Shown piece by piece: positions 28,747 to 39,344 of a stretch of 64,000 nt of DNA. Numbering within the stretch: the first letter of the stretch is position 1; the number at the start of each line of letters is the position of its first letter. Both the position numbers and the translations under genes were made by a program. This stretch comes from Streptomyces sp. H27-H1 (lineage in GTDB: Bacteria; Actinomycetota; Actinomycetes; Streptomycetales; Streptomycetaceae). The notes under the pieces were generated by a model, which was not told the DNA's origin, did no database searches, and saw only the letters and a list, made by a program, of their open reading frames with translations. Location of the stretch: positions 30,320 to 94,319 of the forward strand of contig NZ_JAPNLJ010000007.1 in assembly GCF_026627445.1 (NCBI RefSeq), in the 5' to 3' direction.

Positions 28747-29942
28747 TTCAAGAAGTCCGGGACGTCCAGCTCCTCGGCCGGGCTGTCCTGGTACGGCCGG
28801 GCCGTCGGGACCTGCGGGGCCGGAGCCTCCGCCACCGGGATCGGCTCCGAGCGGACCGGCTCCTCGCGCGGGGTGACCGAGCCGAGTCCGCCGAAGGCCG
28901 GACGGACCGGGTCGGCGGCACGGACCGGAGCCGGGGCCGGCTCCTCGCGCTTGGTGGACGACGCGCCGATGACGTTCTCGCGGCGGGCCGGGGGCTGTCC
29001 GCCGTCGAACCCGGCCGCGATGACGGTGACCCGTACCTCGTCGCCGAGCGCGTCGTCGATGACCGCGCCGAAGATGATGTTCGCCTCGGGGTGCGCGGCC
29101 TCGCTCACCAGCTGCGCGGCCTCGTTGATCTCGAAGAGACCGAGGTCCGAGCCACCGGAGATGGAGAGCAGCACGCCACGGGCGCCGTCGATGGACGCCT
29201 CGAGCAGCGGCGAGGAGATCGCCATCTCGGCTGCGGCCACCGCGCGGTCGTCGCCGCGGGCCGAGCCGATGCCCATCAGGGCCGAGCCGGCCTCGGACAT
29301 CACGGACTTGACGTCCGCGAAGTCGAGGTTGATCAGACCCGGGGTGGTGATGAGATCGGTGATGCCCTGGACGCCCGACAGCAGGACCTGGTCGGCCGAC
29401 TTGAAGGCGTCGAGGACGCTGACCTGGCGGTCCGAGATGGACAGGAGCCGGTCGTTGGGGATGACGATGAGGGTGTCGACCTGCTCACGGAGCTGGGCGA
29501 TGCCGTCCTCGGCCTGGTTGGCGCGGCGCCGGCCCTCGAAGGTGAACGGCCGGGTGACCACACCGATCGTCAGGGCGCCCAGCGAGCGCGCGATGTTGGC
29601 GACGACAGGTGCGCCGCCCGTTCCGGTGCCGCCACCTTCACCGGCGGTGACGAAGACCATGTCGGCCCCCTTGAGGACCTCCTCGATCTCCTCGCGGTGG
29701 TCCTCTGCCGCCTTACGGCCGACATCCGGGTTGGCGCCGGCGCCAAGACCCCGGGTGAGTTCACGGCCGACGTCGAGCTTGACGTCGGCGTCGCTCATCA
29801 ACAGCGCCTGGGCGTCTGTGTTGATGGCGATGAACTCGACGCCCTTGAGACCGACCTCGATCATTCGGTTGATGGCATTGACACCACCGCCGCCGACACC
29901 GATGACCTTGATGACTGCGAGGTAGTTCTGCGGTGCTGCCAC
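28743..29942 (-). CDS. ftsZ: Cell division GTPase FtsZ
   Basis: The 399-residue tubulin homologue forms the Z-ring, and in Streptomyces the ladders of sporulation septa. Motifs in order: [11 protein letters not shown] (about 13-23), tubulin signature GGGTGTG (103-109), the T7-loop region and NPEANII-like [30 protein letters not shown] Pro-rich linker follows, and the C-terminal peptide ELDVPDFLK binds SepF and other partners. GTG at 29942 follows GAGAGG; an in-frame ATG 30 codons upstream gives no conserved residues. The 279-bp upstream region is long and structured, as expected for separate vegetative and sporulation promoters. Confidence 0.98.
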   Translation of the reverse strand: MAAPQNYLAVIKVIGVGGGGVNAINRMIEVGLKGVEFIAINTDAQALLMSDADVKLDVGRELTRGLGAGANPDVGRKAAEDHREEIEEVLKGADMVFVTAGEGGGTGTGGAPVVANIARSLGALTIGVVTRPFTFEGRRRANQAEDGIAQLREQVDTLIVIPNDRLLSISDRQVSVLDAFKSADQVLLSGVQGITDLITTPGLINLDFADVKSVMSEAGSALMGIGSARGDDRAVAAAEMAISSPLLEASIDGARGVLLSISGGSDLGLFEINEAAQLVSEAAHPEANIIFGAVIDDALGDEVRVTVIAAGFDGGQPPARRENVIGASSTKREEPAPAPVRAADPVRPAFGGLGSVTPREEPVRSEPIPVAEAPAPQVPTARPYQDSPAEELDVPDFLK

Positions 29943-30041
29943 GTCGAAGGCCTCTCGCCTCGAGTTACGTGTCGTTCGCCTCGCAGGCCTGCGGTGCGAC
30001 GACTGATGCCGAAATTGGGACGGTTCGTACACGCCGACCCG

Positions 30042-30066
30042 AACCCTAACCCTGAAGTTTAGGGTT
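30042..30066 (-). promoter_or_regulatory. AACCCTAA/TTAGGGTT inverted repeat upstream of ftsZ
   Basis: AACCCTAA (30042-30049) and TTAGGGTT (30059-30066) form a perfect 8-bp inverted repeat, 100 bp upstream of the ftsZ GTG. A second internal AACCCT (30048-30053) gives an alternative pairing. Nearby GTGTC (30073-30077) and GACAC (30101-30105) match the core motif reported for WhiA. This is a candidate promoter/operator for ftsZ. Confidence 0.5.
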
Positions 30067-30121
30067 ATGAGTGTGTCTGTTCCTTGGACTCTCCGAACAG
30101 GACACTAAGTCGACAAGTAGC

Positions 30122-30140
30122 GCGTGTTCAACGAACACGC
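30122..30140. other. Perfect 8-bp palindrome GCGTGTTC-AAC-GAACACGC
   Basis: The inverted repeat lies between the ftsQ stop and ftsZ. On the plus strand it is followed, after nine bases, by a GTTTTTCTTTT tract, so as a terminator it would stop antisense transcripts. It might instead be a protein-binding site. Confidence 0.5.
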
Positions 30141-30221
30141 CGAACCTCCCGTTTTTCTTTTCACCCTATGTGATCACCCGTATCGGTGGCCAACCAGGGT
30201 GCGACGCTGTTCGACCCCACG

Positions 30222-31070
30222 TCAACTACCGGACACCGCTGGGGCGGTGGGTACGCTCACGTCGAATCGGTCAGCCTTGGGCGAGGCCTTCAGGAGTGCC
30301 GTCAGGGCGCGGCCCTTCGCCTCGCCCTGTTCGCCGCTCCCCCAGACCACCGACCGGCCGCCGGTCAACTCCAGCACCACCGAGTCGTAGGACCGGACCT
30401 TGACCTGCACGGTCTCCTTGCGGATGGCTTCCGGGAGCCCGGCGGCGATGCCGACGGCCTCGCGCAGCAGCCGTTCCTCGTCGAAACGGCGGCCGCTCGG
30501 AGACTGCCGGGAGCTCAGTTCGAGGACCGGAACACCCGCGGGTGCTCGTCCGACCGTGTCGAATCGCACACCGGAATCGTCCACTTCAACGAACTGCGCG
30601 TCCTTCTTGATGAGCAGAACGGGCTTGCGTTCCGTCACCTTCAGCCCGATTCCGTGCGGCCAGGACCGCACCACATCGACCGAATCGATACGGGGCAGGC
30701 GGCCGCGGAGGCGGGCTTCGATCTCATCGGTGTCCACGGACACCAGGGGCGCCCCGACGGGCACGGCCGCCGCCGCCAGCACCTGCCCCGGGGTCAGGAC
30801 CCCGGTGCCGGTGGCGGTGACCTTCTCGACCCGGAGCCAGGAGGACCCGTAGAGGACCCAAGTGCAGCCGGCGGCCAGGAACAGCGCGAGGGCCAGGCCG
30901 ACGACCACGAGGGGTCCGCGACGCAGTCCCCCCGGGAGCCGCCCGCCGGGGCGCGGCCCCGGGGATCCCCCGGGGCCGGTTCCCTTGGGCGACTTGGGGG
31001 CCTTGAGGGGGCCGGAGCCCTTCCCCGCGGCTCCCGGACCGCCGCGCTGTGCGGTGCTCGCTCCGGCCAC
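30222..31070 (-). CDS. ftsQ: Divisome protein FtsQ (DivIB)
   Basis: The 282-residue bitopic protein has a Gly/Pro-rich cytoplasmic tail (1-50), one transmembrane helix (about 52-74, PLVVVGLALALFLAAGCTWVLYG), a POTRA domain (RVEKVTATGTGVLTPGQVLAAAAVPVGAPLVSVDTDEIEARLRGRLPRIDSVDV region) and the FtsQ beta domain. It bridges early and late divisome proteins. GTG at 31070 follows GGAGG at 7 nt; an earlier in-frame ATG lies inside murG. It is 31 bp after murG. Confidence 0.93.
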   Translation of the reverse strand: MAGASTAQRGGPGAAGKGSGPLKAPKSPKGTGPGGSPGPRPGGRLPGGLRRGPLVVVGLALALFLAAGCTWVLYGSSWLRVEKVTATGTGVLTPGQVLAAAAVPVGAPLVSVDTDEIEARLRGRLPRIDSVDVVRSWPHGIGLKVTERKPVLLIKKDAQFVEVDDSGVRFDTVGRAPAGVPVLELSSRQSPSGRRFDEERLLREAVGIAAGLPEAIRKETVQVKVRSYDSVVLELTGGRSVVWGSGEQGEAKGRALTALLKASPKADRFDVSVPTAPAVSGS

Positions 31071-31101
31071 TCCTGTGCCTCCTGCGTCGGTGCTTCCCGC
31101 G

Positions 31102-32196
31102 TCAGCGGGCTCTGTTGGCTGCGATCGCCTCGTACACCATGCCGACCAGCAGCTCGTCGGCGTCCCGCCGGCCGAACTCGGCGGCGGCACGGGACATCTC
31201 GTACAGCCGGTGCGGGTCGGCGAGGACCGGGAGGACCTGGCTGAGCACCCACTGGGGTGTCAGTTCCGCGTCGTCCACGAGCAGGCCGCCGCCCGCCTTG
31301 ACCACCGGCTGGGCGTTGAGCCGCTGTTCGCCGTTGCCGATCGGCAACGGAACGTAGGCGGCGGGCAGCCCGACGGCGGACAGTTCGGCGACGGTCATCG
31401 CGCCCGCGCGGCACAGCATCATGTCGGCGGCGGCGTACGCGAGATCCATCCGGTCCACGTACGGTACCGGGATGTAAGGCGGCATCCCGGGCATGTTGTC
31501 GACACGCGGCAGTTCGTTCTTCGGGCCGACCGCGTGCAGGATCTGGACCCCGGAGCGCTGGAGGGTCGGCGCGACCTGCTCGATCACCTCGTTGAGGCGG
31601 CGGGCGCCCTGCGAGCCGCCGGAGACCAGCAGCGTCGGCAGGTTGGGGTCCAGGCCGAAGGCGGCGCGCGCCTCCGGGCGGACCAGTGCCCGGTCGAGGG
31701 TGGAGATGGAGCGGCGCAGTGGGATGCCCACGTAGCGGGCGCCGCGCAGTTTGCTGTCGGGTGTGGAGACCGCGACGGCGTGCGCGTAGCGGGAGCCGAT
31801 CTTGTTGGCCAGTCCGGGCCGGGCGTTGGCCTCGTGGACGATGATCGGTACCCCGAGGCGCTTGGCCGCGAGGTAGCCGGGCAGGGCCACGTAGCCGCCG
31901 AAGCCGACGACGCAGTCGGCCTTGGTGCGCAGGAGGATCTCCTCCGCGGCCTTGATGGTGCCGCGCAGCCGTCCTGGGACGGTGATCAGCTCGGGCGTGG
32001 GCCTACGGGGCAGCGGAACGGCCGGGATCAGTCCCAGCTCGTAGCCGCGCTCGGGCACCAGGCGGGTTTCGAGTCCGCGTTCAGTGCCGAGGGCGGTGAT
32101 GCCCACGGAAGGGTCCTGCCTGCGCAGGGCGTCCGCGAGGGCGAGCGCCGGCTCGATGTGGCCGGCGGTCCCCCCACCGGCGAGTACGACATGCAC
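31102..32196 (-). CDS. murG: UDP-GlcNAc:lipid I transferase MurG
   Basis: The 364-residue enzyme makes lipid II on the cytoplasmic face of the membrane. It has [14 protein letters not shown] (catalytic histidine near 13), [39 protein letters not shown] and [17 protein letters not shown] with the donor-selecting Glu, then GEQRLNAQ. It sits in the usual place between ftsW and ftsQ, 6 bp after ftsW. This is the housekeeping copy; a second MurG-like gene is at 13661-14851. Confidence 0.97.
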   Translation of the reverse strand: MHVVLAGGGTAGHIEPALALADALRRQDPSVGITALGTERGLETRLVPERGYELGLIPAVPLPRRPTPELITVPGRLRGTIKAAEEILLRTKADCVVGFGGYVALPGYLAAKRLGVPIIVHEANARPGLANKIGSRYAHAVAVSTPDSKLRGARYVGIPLRRSISTLDRALVRPEARAAFGLDPNLPTLLVSGGSQGARRLNEVIEQVAPTLQRSGVQILHAVGPKNELPRVDNMPGMPPYIPVPYVDRMDLAYAAADMMLCRAGAMTVAELSAVGLPAAYVPLPIGNGEQRLNAQPVVKAGGGLLVDDAELTPQWVLSQVLPVLADPHRLYEMSRAAAEFGRRDADELLVGMVYEAIAANRAR

Positions 32197-32202
32197 CGAA
32201 AT

Positions 32203-33615
32203 TCACCGCTCTCTGGACGGACGCTTCTTGACGCGCCGTCTCATCGACTTCCATCTCTGCCCGGTCCGTGGTCGGCCGTTCTTCGGCCTGCGCATCGCGA
32301 GCGCTGCCCGTGCCGCCGGCTCCTCTCGCGCGAAGGCGATGAGCAGCCCGACCGCGAACATGGTCGGCAGCAGGGCTGATCCGCCGTAGGAGAACAGCGG
32401 GAGCGGGACTCCGGCGATCGGCAGCAGACCGAGCACCGCACCAATGTTGATCACGGCTTGCGCCGTGATCCAGGTTGTCACGCCTCCCGCGGCAAACCGT
32501 ACGAAGGGTTCCTCCGTGCGTCCGGCCACGCGGATACCCGCATAGCCTAGGGCCGCGAACAGGGCGAGCACCGACAGCGTCCCCGCCAGACCCAGTTCCT
32601 CGCCGGTGATGGCGAAGATGAAGTCGGTGTGGGCCTCTGGCAGTTGCCCCCATTTTTCCACACTGGCACCCAGGCCGGAACCGAACCATCCGCCCGATGC
32701 GAGGGCGTAGATTCCGTGGACGGCCTGCCAGCACAGGTCGTTCTTGCCCGGTTCGGTCGCTCCCAGGCAGGCGAGCCGGTCCATGCGGTGCGGACTGGTC
32801 TTGATCAGCAGTGCGATGAGTACGCCCGCGAGGCCCAGTACCCCCACGAACATCCGCGTCGGCGCCCCGGCCAGCCACAACAGGCCGAACAGGATGGCAC
32901 CGAGGATCATCGCGGTGCCCATGTCCCCGCCCAGCATGATCAGCCCGAGCAGCAGGAAGGTGACCGGGACCAGCGGCACCAGCAGGTGTTTCCACTGGCT
33001 CAGCAGGTCCTTGTCGCCCTTGCGCGCCAACAGGTCGGCGCCCCAGAGGATGAGGGCCAGTTTGCCGAACTCACTGGGCTGGAGCATGAACGGACCGCCG
33101 AGGGAGATCCAATTCTGGTTGCCCTTGATCGAGACGCCCACCCCCGGAACCTGGACCAGGACCATCAGGAAGAGCGTTCCGGCGAGCACCGGATAGCACA
33201 GCGCCCGGTGCAGTTTGACGGGCATCCGGGAGGCGATCAGCAGCAGTCCGGTGCCGATCAGGGCCGCCAGGAACTGCTTCTTGAAGAAGTACGCGCCTCC
33301 CAGGCCGAGCTGGAGCGCCGTGATCATCGAGGCCGAGTAGACCATCACCAGGCCGAGCACGGTGATGAGCAGTGAACTGCCGAAGATCAGGTAATACGCC
33401 GTGAGCGGGCGGTCCCAGGCCTGGGTCAACTGACGTTGCGTACGTCGCAGCCGGGTCAGCGGCCCGCCCCCGGCGGGCCGCCGCGGACGCGCCGCGGGGC
33501 GCCCCCGGCCCAGCACCTTGCCGGCCCTGGGCGCTCTGGGTCTCACGTCCTTGACGGCTTTGTCGGCCTTGGCGGCGGACGGCCGCCTCCCCGGCAGCAC
33601 TTGCTTGGCCGGCAT
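32203..33615 (-). CDS. ftsW: SEDS-family peptidoglycan glycosyltransferase FtsW
   Basis: The 470-residue protein has a basic, Pro-rich cytoplasmic N terminus (about 70 residues), then ten transmembrane segments. SEDS signatures include GNQNWISLGGPFMLQPSEFGKLALILW and the catalytic-loop region EAHTDFIFAITGEELG, then GVPLPLFSYGGSALLPTM. A basic tail ends KKRPSRER. It polymerises glycan at the septum with FtsI. ATG at 33615 starts the protein; it is 76 bp after murD. Confidence 0.96.
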   Translation of the reverse strand: MPAKQVLPGRRPSAAKADKAVKDVRPRAPRAGKVLGRGRPAARPRRPAGGGPLTRLRRTQRQLTQAWDRPLTAYYLIFGSSLLITVLGLVMVYSASMITALQLGLGGAYFFKKQFLAALIGTGLLLIASRMPVKLHRALCYPVLAGTLFLMVLVQVPGVGVSIKGNQNWISLGGPFMLQPSEFGKLALILWGADLLARKGDKDLLSQWKHLLVPLVPVTFLLLGLIMLGGDMGTAMILGAILFGLLWLAGAPTRMFVGVLGLAGVLIALLIKTSPHRMDRLACLGATEPGKNDLCWQAVHGIYALASGGWFGSGLGASVEKWGQLPEAHTDFIFAITGEELGLAGTLSVLALFAALGYAGIRVAGRTEEPFVRFAAGGVTTWITAQAVINIGAVLGLLPIAGVPLPLFSYGGSALLPTMFAVGLLIAFAREEPAARAALAMRRPKNGRPRTGQRWKSMRRRVKKRPSRER

Positions 33616-33691
33616 CTGTGATCTTCCCCTCCAACTCGTACGGGCGAGCAGCCGGCCGGCCGGAGGGAACCTGCCCTGGATCGGTCCGGAC

Positions 33692-35104
33692 CTAGGCCCG
33701 CTCGGCGGCCAGTTCGCGCACCGCGTCGGCGAACGCGTCCCCACGCTTGCCGTAGTTCGTGAACATGTCCATCGAGGCACAGGCAGGTGCCAGCAGAACC
33801 GTGTCGCCGGGCTCCGCGAGCCGGGCCGCTTCCCGGACCGCCGCGAGCATCGCCCCAGTGTCGGTCCGTCCGAGGTCCACGACCGGGACCTGCGGGGCGT
33901 GTCGCGCCAGTGCCTCGGCGATCAGCGCCCGGTCGGCGCCGATGAGCACGACGCCCCGCAGCCGCTTCGCGGCCTTCTGTACGAGCTCGTCGAAGGTCGC
34001 GCCCTTGGCGAGGCCGCCGGCGATCCAGACGACCGGCTCGAAGGCCGCCAGGGAGGCCTCGGCGGCATGGGTGTTGGTGGCCTTGGAGTCGTCCACGTAG
34101 GTGACCCCGCCCACCTCGTCCACGTGGCTGACCCGGTGGGCGTCCGGCCGGAAGTCACGCAGTCCGTCGCGGACGGCGCGCGGGGGCACGCCGAAGGCGC
34201 GGGCCAGGGCGGCCGCGGCGAGGGCGTTGGCGATGTTGTGCGGGGCCGGCGGGTTGACGTCCGCGACCTCGGCGAGTTCCTGGGCGTTCTTGTGCCGGTT
34301 GTCCACGAAGGCCCGGTCGACGAGGATGCCGTCGACGACGCCGAACATGGAGGGGCCGGGGGCGCCGAGGGTGAAGCCGATGGCGCGGCAGCCCTCTTCC
34401 ACGTCCGCATCGACCACCAGGTCCTCGGTGGCCTTGTCCGACGCGTTGTAGACGCAGGCCACCGTGTTGCCCTCGTAGATCCGGCCCTTGTCGGCGGCGT
34501 ACGCCTCCATCGAGCCGTGCCAGTCGAGGTGGTCCGGGGCCAGGTTCAGGACGGCCGCGGAGTGGGGGCGTACGGAGGGCGCCCAGTGCAGCTGGTAGCT
34601 GGAGAGCTCGACGGCGAGTACGTCGTACTGCTCCTCGCCGAGCACCACGTCGATGATCGGGGTGCCGATGTTGCCGACGGCCACCGTCCTGAGCCCGGCC
34701 GCCTTCAGGATCGAGGCGAGCATCTGGGTGGTGGTGGTCTTGCCGTTCGTTCCGGTGATCGCCAGCCAGGGGGCGGCGTCCGGACCGCGCAGCAGCCAGG
34801 CGATCTCCACGTCGCCGACCACGTCCACGCCGGCCGCGGCGGCCGCCGCGAACAGCGGGCTGTCGGGCTTCCAGCCGGGCGAGGTGACGACCAGGTCGGT
34901 CCCCTCGGGCAGGGTCTGCGCATCCGCGAGGCGTACGCGGACACCCGCCGCCTCCAGCTCGGCGGCCCGCGCGCGGTGCCCCTCGCTGTCGCCGCCGTCC
35001 ACGACGGTCACGACCGCGCCGAGGCCGGCCAGGGCGCGGGCGGCGCTGATGCCGCTCACGCCGAGGCCGGCAACGGTGATGTTCTTGCCGTGCCAGGCGG
35101 TCAC
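33692..35104 (-). CDS. murD: UDP-MurNAc-L-Ala:D-Glu ligase MurD
   Basis: The 470-residue ATP-dependent ligase adds D-glutamate. Domain 1 is Rossmann-like ([15 protein letters not shown] near 10). The central ATPase has the Mur P-loop [13 protein letters not shown], and [12 protein letters not shown] and [11 protein letters not shown] are MurD-specific. The C-terminal domain has [15 protein letters not shown] and [23 protein letters not shown] at 35104 forms a GTGA overlap with the mraY stop, the coupling used repeatedly in this cluster. ATG at 35119 is an alternative start that would add five residues. Confidence 0.95.
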   Translation of the reverse strand: MTAWHGKNITVAGLGVSGISAARALAGLGAVVTVVDGGDSEGHRARAAELEAAGVRVRLADAQTLPEGTDLVVTSPGWKPDSPLFAAAAAAGVDVVGDVEIAWLLRGPDAAPWLAITGTNGKTTTTQMLASILKAAGLRTVAVGNIGTPIIDVVLGEEQYDVLAVELSSYQLHWAPSVRPHSAAVLNLAPDHLDWHGSMEAYAADKGRIYEGNTVACVYNASDKATEDLVVDADVEEGCRAIGFTLGAPGPSMFGVVDGILVDRAFVDNRHKNAQELAEVADVNPPAPHNIANALAAAALARAFGVPPRAVRDGLRDFRPDAHRVSHVDEVGGVTYVDDSKATNTHAAEASLAAFEPVVWIAGGLAKGATFDELVQKAAKRLRGVVLIGADRALIAEALARHAPQVPVVDLGRTDTGAMLAAVREAARLAEPGDTVLLAPACASMDMFTNYGKRGDAFADAVRELAAERA

Positions 35105-36171
35105 TTGTCGGCTGCCCATCCCGCGTAGAAGAGTCCGAGGCCCACGATCACGCACATGCCCTGGATGATCCAGAACCGGACCACGACAAGGACTTCGGAC
35201 CACCCCTTGAGCTCGAAGTGGTGCTGCAGCGGCGCCATCCTGAAGACGCGCTTCCCGGTCATCTTGAAGGAGCCGACCTGGATGACGACCGACATGGTGA
35301 TCAGGACGAAGAGGCCGCCGAGGAGCGCCATCAGGAACTCCGTGCGGGAGCAGATCGCGAGGCCCGCGAGTGCGCCGCCGAGGGCCAGCGAACCGGTGTC
35401 GCCCATGAAGATCTTGGCGGGCGAGGTGTTCCACCACAGGAAGCCGAAGCAGGCGCCCATCAGGGCGGCGGCGACGACCGCGAGGTCCAGTGGGTCGCGT
35501 ACCTCGAAACAGGCGGCCGGGTTCGTCAGGGTCTGCGCGTTGGCGCAGGACTCCTGGTACTGCCAGACGCCGATGAATGTGTAGGCGCCGAAGACCATCA
35601 CCGCGGCGCCGGTGGCGAGGCCGTCGAGGCCGTCGGTGAGGTTCACGCCGTTGGACATCGCCAGGATCATGAACAGCGCCCAGACCACGAACAGCACCGG
35701 GCCGATCTGCCAGCCGAAGTCCGTGACGAACGACAGCTTGGTGGAGGCCGGGGCGAGCCCGCGCGCGTCCTTGAACTGCAGCGCCAGCACCGCGAAGGCG
35801 ATGCCGACGATCAGCTGGCCGGCCATCTTGGCCTTGGCCCGCAGACCGAGCGAACGCTGCTTGACGATCTTGATGTAGTCGTCGAGGAAGCCCACCACGC
35901 CCATGCCCGCCATCAGCAGGAGCACGAGCAGACCCGAGAAGGTCGGCTGACTTCCGGTGATCACCTTGGTGAGGGCGTACGCGATCAGCGTGGCCAGGAT
36001 GAAGGAGATACCGCCCATGGTGGGCGTGCCCTTCTTCCCGGCGTGGCCGCGTGGGCCGTCGTCCCGGATGAACTGGCCGTAGCCCTTGCGGGCCAGACCC
36101 TTGATCAGCAACGGGGTGCCGATGAGCGTGAGAAAGAGTCCGATGACTCCGGAGAACAGGATCTGCCTCAT
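35101..36171 (-). CDS. mraY: Phospho-MurNAc-pentapeptide transferase MraY
   Basis: The 356-residue integral membrane enzyme makes lipid I on undecaprenyl phosphate. Ten transmembrane segments are visible. Active-site motifs are [21 protein letters not shown] (double aspartate), [14 protein letters not shown] and [12 protein letters not shown], plus PLQHHFE in the last cytoplasmic loop. Its start overlaps the murF stop (ATGA). Confidence 0.97.
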   Translation of the reverse strand: MRQILFSGVIGLFLTLIGTPLLIKGLARKGYGQFIRDDGPRGHAGKKGTPTMGGISFILATLIAYALTKVITGSQPTFSGLLVLLLMAGMGVVGFLDDYIKIVKQRSLGLRAKAKMAGQLIVGIAFAVLALQFKDARGLAPASTKLSFVTDFGWQIGPVLFVVWALFMILAMSNGVNLTDGLDGLATGAAVMVFGAYTFIGVWQYQESCANAQTLTNPAACFEVRDPLDLAVVAAALMGACFGFLWWNTSPAKIFMGDTGSLALGGALAGLAICSRTEFLMALLGGLFVLITMSVVIQVGSFKMTGKRVFRMAPLQHHFELKGWSEVLVVVRFWIIQGMCVIVGLGLFYAGWAADK

Positions 36172-37592
36172 CGGCCGGCGACCTCGCCCTCGCGCTCCAG
36201 CAACGCCAGCGCGACCCGCTCCAGACCAATGGACCTGGACGCCTTCACCAGCACGACGTCACCCGGGCGCAGTTCACTGCGCAACAGGTCGACCGCCGCC
36301 TGCGCGTCGGACACGAGCACCGACTCCTCACCCCACGAACCCTCGTTATATGCGCCCAGTTGCAGCCAGGACGCTTCCCTGCCCCCGACTGCGACGAGCT
36401 TGCTCACGTTGAGCCGGACGGCAAGCCGTCCCACCGCGTCGTGCTCGGCCAGTGACTCGTCACCGAGCTCGGCCATGGGGCCGAGCACCGCCCACGTACG
36501 TCCCCCGTTGGCCCTTGCGGTGCCGCCCATCGCGGCAAGCGCGCGCAGGGCGGCCCGCATGGACTCGGGGTTCGCGTTGTAGGCGTCGTTGACGATCGTC
36601 ACGCCGTCCGCCCGCTCGGTGACTTCCATCCGCCACCGGGACAAGGTGCCCGCCCCGGAGAGCGCGGTGGCGATCTCCTCGACGGACATGCCCAGTACAT
36701 GGGCCACGGCGGCCGCGGCGAGCGCGTTCGACACGTGGTGCTCACCGTACAGCCGCAAGTTCACTTCGCCGCACCCGGTGGGTGTGTGGAGTGTGAAGGA
36801 GGGCCGGCCCGCCGGTGTCATCCGCACATCGGTGGCCCGTACCTCGGCATCCTCGGCCTCGCCGAAGAGGACCGTACGGGCCTTCGTGCGGGCGGACATC
36901 GGGCGGACCAGCGGGTCGTCGGCGTTCAGGACGGCGATGCCGCCGTCGGCCTCCGCGGGCAGGGCTTCGACCAGCTCCCCCTTGGCCTGGGCGATCTGCT
37001 CGCGGCCGCCGAACTCCCCGATGTGGGCGGTGCCGACGTTCAGGACGAGGCCGATGCGCGGGGGCGTCAGGCCGGTGAGGTAGTCGATGTGGCCGATCCC
37101 GCGGGCCCCCATCTCCAGCACCAGGTGCCGGGTGTCCTCGGTGGCCTTCAGGGCGGTGAGCGGCAGGCCGATCTCGTTGTTGAGGGAGCCGGGCGTCCAC
37201 ACCGTGGGCGCGTGGGTCTGGAGCACCTGCGCGATGAGGTCCTTGGTGGAGGTCTTCCCGGCGGAGCCGGTCAGCGCCACCACGTCGGTGCCCAGGCGCT
37301 CGACCACGGCCCGGGCGAGGGCGCCGAGCGCCTTCTCCACGTCGGGGACGACCACGGCCGGTACGCCGACGGGCCGGGCCGCGAGCACGGCCGCGGCGCC
37401 GGCCGCGACGGCGCGCTCGGCGTAGTCGTGGCCGTCGACCTGCTCGCCGGCGAACGCGGCGAACAGGCTGCCGGGCTCCACCTGGCGGGAGTCGATGACG
37501 ACGGGCCCGGTGATGCGGACGGACGGATCGGGTATGTCGTGGGGCCGCCCGCCGGTGATGTCGGCGATCTCGGCGAGGGAGAGGGCGATCAC
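36168..37592 (-). CDS. murF: D-Ala-D-Ala-adding ligase MurF
   Basis: The 474-residue ligase completes UDP-MurNAc-pentapeptide. It shows the N-terminal MurF domain ([27 protein letters not shown]), the P-loop [24 protein letters not shown], and the adenine-binding/C-terminal motifs [11 protein letters not shown] and [12 protein letters not shown] at 37592 overlaps the murE stop as GTGA. Confidence 0.96.
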   Translation of the reverse strand: MIALSLAEIADITGGRPHDIPDPSVRITGPVVIDSRQVEPGSLFAAFAGEQVDGHDYAERAVAAGAAAVLAARPVGVPAVVVPDVEKALGALARAVVERLGTDVVALTGSAGKTSTKDLIAQVLQTHAPTVWTPGSLNNEIGLPLTALKATEDTRHLVLEMGARGIGHIDYLTGLTPPRIGLVLNVGTAHIGEFGGREQIAQAKGELVEALPAEADGGIAVLNADDPLVRPMSARTKARTVLFGEAEDAEVRATDVRMTPAGRPSFTLHTPTGCGEVNLRLYGEHHVSNALAAAAVAHVLGMSVEEIATALSGAGTLSRWRMEVTERADGVTIVNDAYNANPESMRAALRALAAMGGTARANGGRTWAVLGPMAELGDESLAEHDAVGRLAVRLNVSKLVAVGGREASWLQLGAYNEGSWGEESVLVSDAQAAVDLLRSELRPGDVVLVKASRSIGLERVALALLEREGEVAGR

Positions 37593-39298
37593 TGGTTCAC
37601 CTCGGCCTGTCGGGTTCGCTGGCGTGCTTGGGTCTCGATGGCCGCACGCAGGACCGCCCGGTCGTCGAAGGGGCGTACGACGCCCGCGATGTCCTGGCCC
37701 TGCTCGTGGCCCTTGCCGGCCACCAGTACGGTGTCGCCCGCCTCGGCGCGCGCGACGGCGGCGGCGATGGCCGCCGCCCGGTCGGCGTCGACGAGTACGG
37801 CGCCCCGCTCGGCGGTCGGCACGGACACGGCGCCCCGGAACATCGCCGCGAGGATCGCGAGGGGGTCCTCGGAGCGGGGGTTGTCGGAGGTCAGTACGGC
37901 GGTGTCGGCGAACCGGGCGGCGGCCGCCCCCATGGGGGCCCGCTTGGTGGTGTCGCGGTCGCCGCCGCAGCCCAGTACGACGTACAGCTTGCCGGTGGTG
38001 ACCTCGCGCAGGGCCCGCAGGACCGATTCGACGGCGTCCGTCTTGTGCGCGTAGTCCACGACGGCCAGGTACGGCTGCCCCGCGTCGACCCGCTCCAGCC
38101 GGCCGGGCACCCCCGGGACCGCGGCGACGCCGTCGGCGGCGGTCTGCGGGTCGAGGCCGGCGGCGGCGAGCGTGACGATGGCGGCGACGGTGTTGGCCAC
38201 GTTGAACGGACCGGGCAGCGGGGCCGTGGCCCGGACCCGTTCGCCTCCCGGACCCACCAGGGTCAGGGTCGAGTCCATGTGGTTCGAGACCACTTCCTCG
38301 GCGCGCCAGTCGGCGGCCGGGTCGCCCGTGGCGGAGAAGGTGACGACCGGGATCGGCGACTCCTTGGCGAGGCGTCGGCCGTACTCGTCGTCGATGTTGA
38401 CCACGCCGAGGCGGGCGCGGCGCTCGGTGAAGAGCTGCGCCTTTGCCTGGAAGTAGTCCTCCATGTCGGAGTGGAACTCCATGTGCTCCGGGCTCAGGTT
38501 GTTGAAGACGGCCACGTCGAAGACGCAGCCGTCCACCCGGCCGAGCACCAGGGCGTGGCTGGAGACCTCCATGGCGACGGCCTCGACGCCGCGTTCGCGC
38601 ATGACCGCGAAGAGAGCCTGCAGGTCGGGGGCCTCGGGGGTGGTGCGCTCGGACTTGATCCGCTCGTCGCCGACGCGCATCTCGACGGTGCCGATGAGCC
38701 CCGTCCTGCGTCCGCCCCCGCGCAGGCCGCCCTCGACGAGGTACGCCGTGGTGGTCTTGCCCGAGGTGCCGGTGATGCCGATCTGGAGGAGGGCCTCGCC
38801 CGGCCGTCCGTAGACCGCGGCGGCCAGTTCTCCCAGCTTCGCGCGCGGTTCGTCGACGGCGAGGACGGGGAGTCCGGTGGCCGCGGCGCGCTCCGCGCCG
38901 CCCGGGTCGGTCAGCACGGCGGCGGCGCCGAGGGCGGCCGCCTGCGCCGCGAAGTCCGCGCCGTGCGCCTTGGCGCCCGGCAGGGCCGCGTACAGGTCTC
39001 CGGGGCGCACGGCACGGGAGTCGTGCGTGATGCCGGTGATCCGCGTCAGAGCGTCGTGGGCGCCATGGGCTTCGACTCCCAGCAGCTCCGCCAGCTCGCC
39101 GAGGGGAGTCGGGCGGACGGACAGGGGACGTGGCGCTCCCGGCGGCGCTGCCGGTGCGTCGTTCTGGGTGGTTCTGGGCTGATCAGCGTGGGACACGGCG
39201 GTGAGCGTACCGGGCGCGGCGGGGCGCTCGCGAAGCGAGGGCCCGGCCTCGGGGGCGGCGGACGCGTGGTTCCCGGATTCGGGGGTGATCGTTGTCAC
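37589..39298 (-). CDS. murE: UDP-MurNAc-tripeptide synthetase MurE (diaminopimelate-adding)
   Basis: The 569-residue ligase has a roughly 65-residue Ala/Pro-rich N-terminal extension before the catalytic core. P-loop ITGTSGKTTTAYL, VAMEVSSHAL and the C-terminal specificity motif DNPRSEDP are present. DNPR is the signature of diaminopimelate-adding MurE; Streptomyces walls contain LL-diaminopimelate, so the enzyme should use that isomer. GTG at 39298 follows GAGG at 8 nt. A downstream GTG (VSHADQ, residue 35) is possible and would trim the extension. It is 46 bp after ftsI. Confidence 0.95.
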   Translation of the reverse strand: MTTITPESGNHASAAPEAGPSLRERPAAPGTLTAVSHADQPRTTQNDAPAAPPGAPRPLSVRPTPLGELAELLGVEAHGAHDALTRITGITHDSRAVRPGDLYAALPGAKAHGADFAAQAAALGAAAVLTDPGGAERAAATGLPVLAVDEPRAKLGELAAAVYGRPGEALLQIGITGTSGKTTTAYLVEGGLRGGGRRTGLIGTVEMRVGDERIKSERTTPEAPDLQALFAVMRERGVEAVAMEVSSHALVLGRVDGCVFDVAVFNNLSPEHMEFHSDMEDYFQAKAQLFTERRARLGVVNIDDEYGRRLAKESPIPVVTFSATGDPAADWRAEEVVSNHMDSTLTLVGPGGERVRATAPLPGPFNVANTVAAIVTLAAAGLDPQTAADGVAAVPGVPGRLERVDAGQPYLAVVDYAHKTDAVESVLRALREVTTGKLYVVLGCGGDRDTTKRAPMGAAAARFADTAVLTSDNPRSEDPLAILAAMFRGAVSVPTAERGAVLVDADRAAAIAAAVARAEAGDTVLVAGKGHEQGQDIAGVVRPFDDRAVLRAAIETQARQRTRQAEVNQ

Positions 39299-39344
39299 TG
39301 ATGGTGCCTCACGCTTTTCTGGGGCGGGCCGGCCTGGGCGGCGG

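Noticed and set aside
30122..30140. LexA-type SOS box upstream of ftsZ
   Set aside because: The half-sites are in the order GTTC-AAC-GAAC, the reverse of the actinobacterial GAAC-N4-GTTC consensus.
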